Assembly (NCBI GenBank): GCA_016841425.1
Contig: JAENZE010000001.1
Span: 372,001 to 436,000 of the forward strand
DNA: 64,000 nucleotides
DNA from: Syntrophomonas sp.
GTDB taxonomy: Bacteria; Bacillota; Syntrophomonadia; Syntrophomonadales; Syntrophomonadaceae
Direction of reading: 5' to 3'
Shown here: in pieces, positions 9,035 through 17,307 of the stretch
How positions within the stretch are numbered: the first letter of the stretch is position 1
Layout of the letters: each line of letters opens with the position of its first letter
Translations under genes and position numbers: made by a program
Notes under the pieces: generated by a model
Seen by the model: the letters and a program-made list of their open reading frames with translations, nothing else
Databases searched by the model: none
What the model was told of the DNA's origin: nothing

Positions 9035-10345
9035 ATGAAAGTAGCTTTTCATACCCTGGGATGTAAGGTCAACCAGGTAGAAACTGAACAGCTGAAAGAA
9101 GAGTTTATAGCTCGAGGGTATGAACTGGTTGATTTTACCCGGGAAGCAGATGTATACATAATTAATACCTGTACGGTAACTCATACCAGTGACAGAAAAT
9201 CCAGATCTCTTATTAGGAGAGCAATACGAAGCAACCCCCTGGCAATAATTGCAGCTGTAGGTTGCATGGCTCAGGTAAATGCGGATCAACTGGCTGGAAT
9301 TGAGGGTCTTAATCTAATAGTGGGTAATAGAGATAAAGAACATATCGTAGATATTATTGAAGAATACCTGGCTGCTGGAAGCCATGCCTGCAGAATATTC
9401 GCTGGTCCATTAGCAGCCAGTACTAGCTTAAAAATTGCTGCCTATACAAGACATCATCAGAGAACCCGTGGCTTTATAAAAATCCAGGATGGATGCGAGA
9501 ATTTCTGCTCCTACTGTATAGTCCCATTTACCAGGGGACCGGTTAGAAGTAAAAAACCAGCAGATGTATTGCTGGAGATTGATCAGATGCTCTCGTTGGG
9601 TTATAAGGAACTGGTTTTGACTGGAATACACACCGGCTTGTACGGTTATGATATCCCGGACTGGGACATTGGCAAATTACTCCAGGAAATATTCACCCGT
9701 ATTAAAGGAAGGTACAGGCTTAGGCTCAGCTCCATCGAGCCATTGGAAGTGAGTGAAACACTAATCGAAATTGCCGTCTCCGAGCCGGGCTTTTGCAGAC
9801 ATTTACATATACCTCTGCAAAGCGGGAGCGATGATATTTTACGAGCTATGAACCGTAGATATGATAGATACTATTATAAAAAAATGCTCAGTGATATTTC
9901 AAAACAAATACCCGATATCGCGCTTACTACAGACATAATGGTGGGTTTTCCCACCGAAAGTGAAAGCGATTTTATGCAAAGCGTAGAGTTATTGCAGGAA
10001 CTGCCAGTATATGATCTGCATGTTTTTAAATATTCTTTACGCAGGGGAACTGATGCTGCTCTGTTGTCACCACAGGTGAACGAGGCTGAAAAACAACGGA
10101 GAAGTCAATTATTGATAAACATAGCCCGGCAGAAAAAGAGTGAATTTATTAAGGGACTGGATAATCGGGAACTAGAGGTTTTGGTAGAGAAAAAAACTGG
10201 ACCTGATAGATATCAGGGCTTGAGTGATAATTATGTACAGGTAGAGCTGAAGTCAAGGCAAGAAATAACCGGGGAATTTGTAAATATTGTACTGGGTGTT
10301 AATGGGACACCGATTTACAAAGCTGCCAGTGATGTCAACAGATAA
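9035..10345 (+). CDS. mtaB: tRNA t6A37 methylthiotransferase MtaB
   Basis: MtaB is a radical SAM enzyme that adds a methylthio group to t6A at position 37 of tRNAs reading ANN codons. The N-terminal domain carries its cluster cysteines in GCKVNQVE, INTCTVTH and GCMAQ. The radical SAM cluster is C-ENF-C-SY-C within DGCENFCSYCIVPFTRGP. A TRAM-like C-terminal domain follows (KKTGPDRYQGLSDNYVQVEL). The 436 residues match MtaB rather than MiaB or RimO, as does its place after rsmE. The ATG is preceded by GAAAGGA. Confidence 0.95.
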   Translation: MKVAFHTLGCKVNQVETEQLKEEFIARGYELVDFTREADVYIINTCTVTHTSDRKSRSLIRRAIRSNPLAIIAAVGCMAQVNADQLAGIEGLNLIVGNRDKEHIVDIIEEYLAAGSHACRIFAGPLAASTSLKIAAYTRHHQRTRGFIKIQDGCENFCSYCIVPFTRGPVRSKKPADVLLEIDQMLSLGYKELVLTGIHTGLYGYDIPDWDIGKLLQEIFTRIKGRYRLRLSSIEPLEVSETLIEIAVSEPGFCRHLHIPLQSGSDDILRAMNRRYDRYYYKKMLSDISKQIPDIALTTDIMVGFPTESESDFMQSVELLQELPVYDLHVFKYSLRRGTDAALLSPQVNEAEKQRRSQLLINIARQKKSEFIKGLDNRELEVLVEKKTGPDRYQGLSDNYVQVELKSRQEITGEFVNIVLGVNGTPIYKAASDVNR

Positions 10346-10613
10346 GATGGACACTGATATAATAAATGTAAAACCCCCGGGAACACACTCGATGGACTAG
10401 ACTGTTAGCGGTAAAACTATGACTTAATTAATGCAGTGCATACTTTATCAGACAGGAGCAAGGGCAGTAGCTGTTAAGCAATTCTGATTTTATAGCATTT
10501 TGGTCTTGACTCTAACTGTGTTTTAGGTAACTATTAATTCGAACCATTCATTTTCATGTTGTTAAATCAGCTAAATGGAGATAATTTTGATATACTATAG
10601 AGGAGGTGAAGCA

Positions 10614-10967
10614 GTGCCTGATACTAATGAGTGTATATTTTGCAGAATAATTGCTGGTGAAATTCCATCTAAAATAGTATTTCAAGATGACCTGCTAATT
10701 GCTATAGAAGATATTAGTCCTACCGCTCCGGTGCATATTTTAATTATCCCCAGGGAACATATCGTTTCCCTAAATGAAGTTGATCACAGTCACGGTAATA
10801 TTCTGAGTCAAATTCAGATAAAGGCTGCAGTAATTGCCAGGGAAATGAATATAGACCAGAATGGGTACCGCCTGGTTAATAACTGTGGTGAATGGGGTGG
10901 ACAGACCGTAATGCACCTCCATTATCATCTGCTAGGCGGAAGAAAAATGAGCTGGCCGGCAGGGTAA
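10614..10967 (+). CDS. HIT (histidine triad) family nucleotide-binding protein
   Basis: This is a purine-nucleoside phosphoramidase-type HIT protein of 117 residues. It begins with CIFCRIIAGEIPSKIVF and ends with the histidine triad GQTVMHLHYHLLGGR (H-x-H-x-H). I chose GTG 10614 because AGGAGGTGAA lies 7 nt upstream; the longer in-frame start at 10575 would run through the ribosome-binding site. Its neighbour rpsU matches the usual Firmicute order. The true substrate of such HIT proteins is usually unknown. Confidence 0.92.
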   Translation: MPDTNECIFCRIIAGEIPSKIVFQDDLLIAIEDISPTAPVHILIIPREHIVSLNEVDHSHGNILSQIQIKAAVIAREMNIDQNGYRLVNNCGEWGGQTVMHLHYHLLGGRKMSWPAG

Positions 10968-11042
10968 TCTTGACTCAATGCCCTTTGAAATAGTACAATA
11001 TAATGGCATTTATATAGCCCAAACGATGAGGGGAGGGAAATG

Positions 11043-11219
11043 ATGAGCGAAGTCAAAGTAGGAAAAAATGAATCCCTGGATAGCGCTTTAAGAAGGTTCA
11101 AAAGATCCTGTCAAAAGTCTGGGGTTATGCAAGATATAAGAAAGCATGATCACTATGAAAAACCAAGTATTAAAAGGAAAAAGAAATCGGAAGCTGCACG
11201 CAAGAAGAAGAAATTTTAG
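11043..11219 (+). CDS. rpsU: Small ribosomal subunit protein bS21
   Basis: This 58-residue reading frame encodes S21. It has [20 protein letters not shown], the conserved [20 protein letters not shown] segment, and a highly basic tail ([15 protein letters not shown]). It falls below the length cutoff of many gene callers. Two ATGs are adjacent (11040 and 11043); GGAGGG at 11032-11037 favours the second. It is followed after 11 bp by yqeY, the usual pair. Confidence 0.96.
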   Translation: MSEVKVGKNESLDSALRRFKRSCQKSGVMQDIRKHDHYEKPSIKRKKKSEAARKKKKF

Positions 11220-11230
11220 GAGGGAAAAAA

Positions 11231-11680
11231 TTGTCCCTTGCTGATAGATTGCTCGATGATATGAAAAAGGCCATGAAAGATAGAGAAGCCGGTAAAATTA
11301 GGCTGGCTACTATTAGAATGGTTAGGGCAGCCCAAAAGGAAGCTGAAATAGCCAAAAGAGATGGATTGACTGACCAGGAAATGCTGGACATTCTAAATCG
11401 CGAGCTAAAAAAACGTCGAGATGTGATCGGAGATTATCAAAAGGCTAATAGGTTGGATGATGTAATTCGATTACAGGAAGAAATATCAGTAATTCAGGAA
11501 TACCTTCCCGAGCAGTTAGATGAAAGCGAAATAAGGGCTATAATTGAGAGAGCAGTACAAAATCTGAAAGCGATAGGTCCAGAACAAGCCGGAAGAGTTA
11601 TGAAGGAAATCATGCCTGGACTAAAAGGCCGAGCAGATGGAAAACTAATAAACCAATTGGTTAAAGAAATACTAAAATAA
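11231..11680 (+). CDS. yqeY: YqeY/GatB-like domain protein
   Basis: The 149-residue protein belongs to the YqeY family, which resembles the tRNA-binding tail of GatB. Family hallmarks are RLATIRMVRAAQKEAEIAKR, EEISVIQEYLPEQLDESEI and the closing GRADGKLINQLVKEIL. The TTG start at 11231 is preceded by AGGAGGG. Its cellular role is unsettled; a link to tRNA-dependent amidation is only inferred from the fold. It is the last gene of this transcription unit, with a terminator just after it. Confidence 0.93.
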   Translation: MSLADRLLDDMKKAMKDREAGKIRLATIRMVRAAQKEAEIAKRDGLTDQEMLDILNRELKKRRDVIGDYQKANRLDDVIRLQEEISVIQEYLPEQLDESEIRAIIERAVQNLKAIGPEQAGRVMKEIMPGLKGRADGKLINQLVKEILK

Positions 11681-11684
11681 TTAT

Positions 11685-11727
11685 AAAAGCCTGCTGAGGA
11701 AATATATTACATCTAGCAGGCTTTTTA
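11685..11727 (+). terminator. Rho-independent terminator after yqeY
   Basis: AAAAGCCTGCT (11685-11695) pairs with AGCAGGCTTTT (11715-11725), and the T-run continues after the stem. It closes the hrcA-to-yqeY gene block and marks the left border of the catabolic block. Confidence 0.9.
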
Positions 11728-11784
11728 TTTTGCCCATAATTAAAGTACAATAATAAAAAGTAAAGATTAAGTGAGGGAACGGTA

Positions 11785-11901
11785 ATGAGTTTTATTAAAA
11801 GTGCCCGAGGGAAAAAGAAACAAAGAATGTTCTTGTATCTAGTAGCAGGTCTGGTTATTGTCTCATTCTTATCCAGTATAGTTGCAGTTAACTTTATATA
11901 A
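11785..11901 (+). CDS. Small single-span membrane protein (38 aa), function unknown
   Basis: An ATG frame of 38 codons with GAGGG upstream encodes a basic N-terminus (KSARGKKKQR) followed by one hydrophobic segment (MFLYLVAGLVIVSFLSSIVA). The layout resembles the very small Firmicute membrane proteins of the DUF4044/Prli42 type, but similarity at this length proves little. The gene stands alone between the yqeY terminator and the sigma-54 activator. It is real only if conserved in relatives. Confidence 0.5.
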   Translation: MSFIKSARGKKKQRMFLYLVAGLVIVSFLSSIVAVNFI

Positions 11902-12076
11902 CAGATTATCATAAATTTTCCGGTAAATAACAAGAATTTTGTTTAAATTAGCTGCTTAATAAGGCGAGGGCATACTGAAGCAGTATAGATTGCTGTATAA
12001 ATATACCCAGTATGCTATAATAATCGCAAGACATAAATCGACTTATTGCGACGGATTTTTAAAGGAGGTATTTTCC

Positions 12077-13867
12077 TTGCCACAAGTACAGCCGATTAAT
12101 ACTATAACGGTTGGAGAAGCAATGACCTGCGATTTTGGGAGGGTTGCTAGTGATACTGCAGTAGAGACGGTTATCAGTATGATGTTGGAGAACCACTGGG
12201 GCGAAGTGGTAGTCGAAGGCGATTATCGGAATGGTTTTCAACTAGTTACTAAAGAACATCTTATGAGGTGTGTAGATAACGGTTTTCCTTCGTATCTTCC
12301 TATCTCCGAAATTGGCAGTAAAAATACTGTTACTACTACAGCTAACGAATCTCTGGTAGGGGCCCGGGAACTTATGAGGCAACTCCGGATTGGACGACTG
12401 CCGGTTATGGATACCACTGGAAATATTGTTGGTATGCTCACTGCCAGAGATGTATGTAATGGATTCAGTGATAAACTAGAAATGCTTAGTGAGCATATGT
12501 ATGCCATATTGCATAACATCAGTCAAGCCATACATGTAATCGATTGTGAGGGGCGTGTTATTTTTTGGAATCGAAGTGCAGAAGATTTATTTGGAATGAA
12601 AGCTGAGCATATTGTCGGTCTAAAATTAGAGGAATTTTTTCCGGACGATATCTCTTTGCAGGTAATTAACACTAGAGAATCATGTAAAAGTGTTTTTTAT
12701 GAGTTAAAAGAAGGCATATATGTAATCCGTAATTCAATGCCGGTGATCATGCCAGATGGGGCTATTGTCGGAGTAGTTTCTACTACTGCTGATGTCACCC
12801 ATTCTAAAACATTGATGGAAGAGTTAAATCGGGTTAACAGCAGAGTGAAACAACTTGAGGAAAGAATTGTCAACAAAGAAGATTTTATTAAAGACCCATT
12901 TTACACTATTAATACTGATACCAGGAGAATCTTGATTCAGGCCAAGCGGGTGGGAAGCACAGACGCAACGGTACTGATTCAGGGCGAGAGCGGTACGGGC
13001 AAGGAATTGATGGCCAATGTAATATATCAAAACAGCAAAAGGGCTAAACAACCGTTGATTGCAGTTAACTGCAGCGCCATTCCCAGTACTCTGTTTGAAA
13101 GTGAGATGTTTGGTTATGAAGCAGGCAGTTTTACTGGTGGCCATAAATCGGGTAAACCAGGGAAATTCGAGCTTGCGAACGGCGGAACCATATTCTTGGA
13201 TGAAATAGGGGAGCTCCCTTTGGATATGCAGGCCAAGCTGTTAAGGGTAATCCAGGAACGCAAGTTTTATAGGGTCGGTGGTACGGCGCCGGTAGAAGTG
13301 AATGTCAGGTTGATCGCAGCTACTAATAAGGATCTGACTCGGCTGGTTGCGGAAGGTAGATTTCGGGAAGACCTTTTTTATCGTTTAAATGTGGTAACAT
13401 TGGAAATACCTCCATTAAGACAGAGGCAGGAAGATATAGCTGGTTTGACCGATAGATTTATCAGTGAAATGGAATGCGTGTATATGCGGTCCATAGCCGG
13501 AATAGATAAACAGGTTCTGGATTTGTTTAGGGCTTATGAATGGCCTGGCAATGTACGTCAACTGCATAACCTGCTGGAAAGTGTGATAATATTAATGGAG
13601 GATGACTTTATTAGCCTCAATTCCCTGGCTGAGGCCGGAGTGTTAGAGACATTAAGCGGTAATAAAGATCTAATAAATGAAGGCCTGCTGCGGGAGGATG
13701 ATTTAGTTGATCCCAATTTAGATGACCTATTGGTTAGGAGAGAGCGGGAAGTAATTATCCGGGTCATGGAAGAATGCAAACACAACAAAGCACGGGCGGC
13801 TAAGAAACTGGGTATTCCCAGAAGTACTCTATATTATAAATTGAAGACTCTAGGGATATATGATTAA
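12077..13867 (+). CDS. Sigma-54-dependent transcriptional activator with CBS pair, PAS and Fis-type HTH
   Basis: This bacterial enhancer-binding protein of about 596 residues has, in order, two CBS domains (about 10-130; [29 protein letters not shown]), a PAS domain (about 140-240; [23 protein letters not shown]), an AAA+ sigma-54 activation domain (about 290-510; GESGTGKEL Walker [15 protein letters not shown] Walker B) and a C-terminal HTH ([19 protein letters not shown]). The sigma-54 contact loop reads GSFTGG instead of GAFTGA. I chose TTG 12077 because AAAGGAGG lies just upstream. CBS and PAS domains suggest sensing of adenylates or CoA-type ligands and of redox or a small ligand (inference). 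Sigma-54 promoters at 14019 and 26810 are the obvious targets. Confidence 0.93.
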   Translation: MPQVQPINTITVGEAMTCDFGRVASDTAVETVISMMLENHWGEVVVEGDYRNGFQLVTKEHLMRCVDNGFPSYLPISEIGSKNTVTTTANESLVGARELMRQLRIGRLPVMDTTGNIVGMLTARDVCNGFSDKLEMLSEHMYAILHNISQAIHVIDCEGRVIFWNRSAEDLFGMKAEHIVGLKLEEFFPDDISLQVINTRESCKSVFYELKEGIYVIRNSMPVIMPDGAIVGVVSTTADVTHSKTLMEELNRVNSRVKQLEERIVNKEDFIKDPFYTINTDTRRILIQAKRVGSTDATVLIQGESGTGKELMANVIYQNSKRAKQPLIAVNCSAIPSTLFESEMFGYEAGSFTGGHKSGKPGKFELANGGTIFLDEIGELPLDMQAKLLRVIQERKFYRVGGTAPVEVNVRLIAATNKDLTRLVAEGRFREDLFYRLNVVTLEIPPLRQRQEDIAGLTDRFISEMECVYMRSIAGIDKQVLDLFRAYEWPGNVRQLHNLLESVIILMEDDFISLNSLAEAGVLETLSGNKDLINEGLLREDDLVDPNLDDLLVRREREVIIRVMEECKHNKARAAKKLGIPRSTLYYKLKTLGIYD

Positions 13868-13918
13868 TAAAGGCGACTAAAAATTCTTGTCGAATTAGAT
13901 GTTGAAAAAAGGGATTGG

Positions 13919-13965
13919 AAGTGTCAGTTTTTTAGAATTAATTCTAGAAAGCTGACACTTTTTAT
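13919..13965 (+). terminator. Long hairpin with AGTGTCAG/CTGACACT outer stem and T-tail
   Basis: AAGTGTCAG (13919-13927) pairs with CTGACACTT (13952-13960). The interior TTTTTTAGAATT/AATTCTAGAAAG extends the stem with wobble pairs, and TTTTTATT follows. This is a good terminator for the activator gene. The same outer stem reappears at 26554-26593, and the right arm lies 67 bp upstream of the sigma-54 -24 box, so it may also be an activator site. Confidence 0.8.
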
Positions 13966-14018
13966 TATTAAAACCTGAATATATTGATCTTTACGGTGCG
14001 TATTATGTTCGCTTAAGG

Positions 14019-14035
14019 TTGGCACGCTAATTGCA
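14019..14035 (+). promoter_or_regulatory. Sigma-54 (-24/-12) promoter of the Hdr-like operon
   Basis: TTGGCACG-CTAA-TTGCA matches the sigma-54 consensus TGGCACG-N4-TTGCW, with correct GG-to-GC spacing. It lies 79 bp upstream of the first Hdr-like gene and directly downstream of the gene for a sigma-54 activator, which is the likely regulator. Confidence 0.93.
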
Positions 14036-14114
14036 AAGTATAGTAGCGAAGAATGAGTTAAATAGAATATAATTTGCGCCGGCAAAAAAGACTGGCAAAG
14101 GAGATGTAAATAAT

Positions 14115-14744
14115 TTGCCCAGAGAAAAAATGACTGAGTGGGATGATAAATTGTATCACAAAGTAGACCGGTATAATCTGGTGCCTAACCTGGAGGAATG
14201 CCTGCAGTGCGGTAAATGTACCGGCAACTGTCCGGTAGCTGCTCTGCATCCATCCTACAATCCCAGGCAGATAGTGCACGATATACTGCTGGGAGAGGTT
14301 GACAGGGTACTTCAGAGTGAAGAGATTTGGAGATGTTTGTGGTGTGCGAATTGTTATCGCGTATGCCCGGTTGACATTCACTATCCACTGCTTATGATGC
14401 AGCTGCGATACCTGGCTCTGGAGAATGGTTATGGACTTAAATACGTTACACCTATAAACAAATATGCCTATCGGTCTCTGGAATGCGGATTGACTTTCGT
14501 GCCCGGGCAAAAGGGCGTAGATAAAATAAAGGGTCTGAGAGAAGGAATTGGGGTAGAACCTTGGCCTAAGGTATCTAAGAAGGCTATTCATGAATATAGC
14601 GAGATATTTAAACAAACGGGAGCTTATGATTGGATGAAAGCACTGGATGAGGTGCAGGCTAAAGGGGAAGAAAAACCGGTAACACTTACTTTTTTGGGGG
14701 GGAGATTAATAGATGAGCAGTATGACACAGAAGAGGGTAATTAA
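14115..14744 (+). CDS. HdrC-like iron-sulfur protein (copy 1)
   Basis: The 209-residue protein has two [4Fe-4S] motifs of the HdrC type: CLQCGKCTGNCPVA at about residue 31 and CLWCANCYRVCPVDIHYP at about 75. In heterodisulfide reductases HdrC passes electrons between HdrA and HdrB. The start is probably TTG 14115, with GGAG 11 nt upstream; ATG 14130 is possible but lacks a ribosome-binding site. It is first in a five-gene operon downstream of a sigma-54 promoter and overlaps the next gene by 32 bp. The partner pathway is inferred, not shown. Confidence 0.88.
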   Translation: MPREKMTEWDDKLYHKVDRYNLVPNLEECLQCGKCTGNCPVAALHPSYNPRQIVHDILLGEVDRVLQSEEIWRCLWCANCYRVCPVDIHYPLLMMQLRYLALENGYGLKYVTPINKYAYRSLECGLTFVPGQKGVDKIKGLREGIGVEPWPKVSKKAIHEYSEIFKQTGAYDWMKALDEVQAKGEEKPVTLTFLGGRLIDEQYDTEEGN

Positions 14745-15702
14745 ACCTCAGGAGCGTATTCCAGAAATCCCCGAAAAGATATTTCTGTTCCGCAGCTGCA
14801 CAGGCAGTATGGAATACCCGGGTACTGAAAATTGTGTAGAGTATGTTCTCAAGAAATTGGGGATAGAAGTAATAAAAGACCCGGACCAAAGCTGTTGTTC
14901 GGGATATATACTAACTTGTTCCGGGCACATTGCCGAGCCATCACTGGCCGTAACAGCTCGTAATCTGGCTCTGGTTGAACAAAGATATGGTTTGGACACC
15001 TATGTTTTCTGCAATGGGTGTTTTGGCTATAATAAAGAATTAAAACACATTATTGACCATCACCCGGATTACAAAAAGATGTGCAATGATCTAATAGCCC
15101 AGTGGGGATATCATTACGAAGGTAAGAGCACTGTTTATCATGTGCAGGAATTGTATTACTTACTCTTGGACCGAATAAAAGAAAATATAGTTCGGCCCTT
15201 AAACGGATTAAGAGTTGCAGCTCACTACGGCTGTCACTACCTGGCTCAGCAATACGGCATCCTGGGTGAAGGGGATCTGCCTACGTTCCATGAAGAGATT
15301 TACGAAGCCCTGGGAGCAACCCCGGTCTTTTACAAAGAGAGAAGGATGTGTTGTGCTTACGCTGTGGGTCGGGGATTCACCCACCCGGAAAACGTGGTGC
15401 AGCCGCATCTGGCTCGTAAATTTGACAGCGCCAAGGAAGAGGGCGTTGATATAATGACCACTACCTGTCCGGGGTGCAATGTAGCATTAGATAGGGAACA
15501 GCCTAAACTTAAGAAAAGGGGCTTTGGACCGTACGATATTCCGGTAGTAGATTTAGGGCAGTTGATTGCTCTGGCATTAGGAGCCCCCATTGAGTCGATA
15601 GGTTTTAATGCGAATTCAACCCCTGTTGAACCGGTACTTAAAAAACTGGGGTTCTGTAAAGATGATTATGGGGTTTGGGAAAGGAGATTGGCAAATGAAT
15701 AA
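14713..15702 (+). CDS. HdrB-like CCG-domain protein (copy 1)
   Basis: This 329-residue protein has two cysteine-rich CCG domains. The first contains FRSCTGSMEYPG, SCCSGY and FCNGCFG; the second contains HYGCHYLA, RMCCAYAVG and TTTCPGCN. HdrB-type CCG domains bind non-cubane Fe-S clusters that reduce disulfides or pass electrons onward. The ATG at 14713 follows GGGGGAGAT and overlaps the upstream HdrC-like gene; the stop overlaps the HdrA-like start by 8 bp, indicating translational coupling. A methanogen-type CoM-S-S-CoB substrate is not expected in this host, so the physiological acceptor is unknown. Confidence 0.88.
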   Translation: MSSMTQKRVIKPQERIPEIPEKIFLFRSCTGSMEYPGTENCVEYVLKKLGIEVIKDPDQSCCSGYILTCSGHIAEPSLAVTARNLALVEQRYGLDTYVFCNGCFGYNKELKHIIDHHPDYKKMCNDLIAQWGYHYEGKSTVYHVQELYYLLLDRIKENIVRPLNGLRVAAHYGCHYLAQQYGILGEGDLPTFHEEIYEALGATPVFYKERRMCCAYAVGRGFTHPENVVQPHLARKFDSAKEEGVDIMTTTCPGCNVALDREQPKLKKRGFGPYDIPVVDLGQLIALALGAPIESIGFNANSTPVEPVLKKLGFCKDDYGVWERRLANE

Positions 15703-16714
15703 TAGCGTAAAGACAGCACTCATAATCGGCGGGGGAATGGCCGGGATGGAAGCAGCCAGTAAAATTGGCAGTGCGGGTTACAATGCCATTTTACTGGAAA
15801 AAGAGGACCATCTCGGCGGTATTATGAAACAGTTATATGGCAGTTTCCCGCGCTGGGACAACCCTCAGGAACTGGTTGGTCAAAAAGTGAAGATAGTGGA
15901 AGAAAATCCGAATGTTACGGTTAAAATAAACACCACTGTAAAGTCCGTGCAGAAAAAAGATGAATCATTTTTAGTGGAGCTGAGCAGCAATGAACAGGTG
16001 GAAATTGACGCAGTAGTTCTGGCTACCGGGTTTGGTTTTTTTGATACATCAGAATACGGAGAATATGGACATGGTTCATTCGATAATGTATATACTGCCC
16101 TGGAATTTGAAGGAAAATTAAAGGAAATGGAGTCCTGGGATAAGAAGGACCTACCCCAGGTTGTGGCGTTTTTTAAATGTGTAGGTTCCCGCGATCGGTC
16201 CAAAGGGTATCCATATTGTTCTAAAATATGCTGTATGTTTACTGCCAAAGAGGCCGGTTTGATGAAAGATATTAATCCAGATGCGAAGTGCTTCGTGTTT
16301 TACATGGACTATCGGGCGGCCGGCAAGGAATATGAAGAGTTTGTACGTTCAGTAATAGAAGACAAACATGTACGTTATGTCAGAGGGCGTCCGGCTAAAG
16401 TACTGCCTGAGAATGGCAAACTTATGATAAGAGCAGAGGATACGTTAATGGGTGTACCTGTTGAAGTGGCAGCAGATATGATCGTGCTGGCCAATGCTAT
16501 GATACCGTCTGAAGCCACCAAAGAGCTGGCACAGCTATTTGGTGCCAAAACCGATCAGTATGGATTTATTGATTATATTCCCGGACATCCAACTCAAACA
16601 GGAGATAGAGTGTTCTTCGCCGGCGGCTGCGGATTCCCGGTAGAAAGTCTGGGCGCACAGTATCAAGGGGCGGCAGCTGCGGCAGATGTTATAGCCCTGC
16701 TCAATCAGGATTAG
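15695..16714 (+). CDS. Short HdrA-like FAD-binding protein
   Basis: The 339-residue flavoprotein has an FAD Rossmann motif near the start (LIIGGGMAGMEAA, GGIMKQLYG) and the HdrA segment VAFFKCVGSRD...YCSKICCMFTAKEA at about residues 150-187, whose cysteines may hold a cluster. It ends with GDRVFFAGGC...YQGAAAAADV. It lacks the N-terminal and ferredoxin-like insert domains of full-length HdrA (about 650 residues). ATG 15695 has AAGGAG upstream. The gene lies at the centre of HdrC-HdrB-[this]-HdrC-HdrB. Flavin-based electron bifurcation or confurcation is possible but unproven, since no NADH-binding or hydrogenase subunit gene is adjacent. Confidence 0.85.
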   Translation: MNNSVKTALIIGGGMAGMEAASKIGSAGYNAILLEKEDHLGGIMKQLYGSFPRWDNPQELVGQKVKIVEENPNVTVKINTTVKSVQKKDESFLVELSSNEQVEIDAVVLATGFGFFDTSEYGEYGHGSFDNVYTALEFEGKLKEMESWDKKDLPQVVAFFKCVGSRDRSKGYPYCSKICCMFTAKEAGLMKDINPDAKCFVFYMDYRAAGKEYEEFVRSVIEDKHVRYVRGRPAKVLPENGKLMIRAEDTLMGVPVEVAADMIVLANAMIPSEATKELAQLFGAKTDQYGFIDYIPGHPTQTGDRVFFAGGCGFPVESLGAQYQGAAAAADVIALLNQD

Positions 16715-16725
16715 GGGGCGAGGAA

Positions 16726-17307
16726 ATGCTTAATACTGAAGATTTTTATCATGTTTGGAGAATAGATCAAACCAGCAGTTTACTCCGGGAGGAAATCAAG
16801 GAATACTGCCATACCAATATTGAGATGTGCCTGGAGTGCGGCAAATGTTCCGGTGGCTGTTCCAATGCCCATATTTTTGATATTACTCCCAGGAAGATAA
16901 TTCAATTAATAAAAATTGGGGAAGAAGCAAAACTATTAAAAATGGACGCATTATGGTCATGTGTGGCCTGCCAGTTATGTGTAGACCGCTGTCCGTCATC
17001 CATTAACATTCCCAGGATAATGGACTATTTAAGGGAGAAAGCTTATAAGCAAAACATTCCTTCCACCCGGCCCAATGTGGAGCTGTTCCATGAACTGATG
17101 CTGGGTAATATTAAGAAATTCGGCAGAGTACCGGAAGCTTTGTTAAGTGTAGAATTTAATATCAAGTCCAAACAGTATACCAAGGATGCTGAAATGGGAA
17201 TGAAAATGTTCTTTAAAGGTAAATTGAATCCCATCCCTGCAAGAGTAAAAGATATACAAATGGTTAGGCGTATGTTTAGAAATATACCAGCGCAGAGGGA
17301 GGGATAA
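16726..17307 (+). CDS. HdrC-like iron-sulfur protein (copy 2)
   Basis: This 193-residue protein carries two four-cysteine cluster motifs, CLECGKCSGGCSNA at about residue 35 and CVACQLCVDRCPSSINIP at about 84. The first has SGGCSNA instead of the usual CP. It follows the HdrA-like gene by 11 bp and touches the second HdrB-like gene (ATAATG overlap), so the pair is translated together. It differs clearly in sequence from copy 1, so this is an old paralogue pair rather than a recent tandem duplication. Confidence 0.87.
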   Translation: MLNTEDFYHVWRIDQTSSLLREEIKEYCHTNIEMCLECGKCSGGCSNAHIFDITPRKIIQLIKIGEEAKLLKMDALWSCVACQLCVDRCPSSINIPRIMDYLREKAYKQNIPSTRPNVELFHELMLGNIKKFGRVPEALLSVEFNIKSKQYTKDAEMGMKMFFKGKLNPIPARVKDIQMVRRMFRNIPAQREG

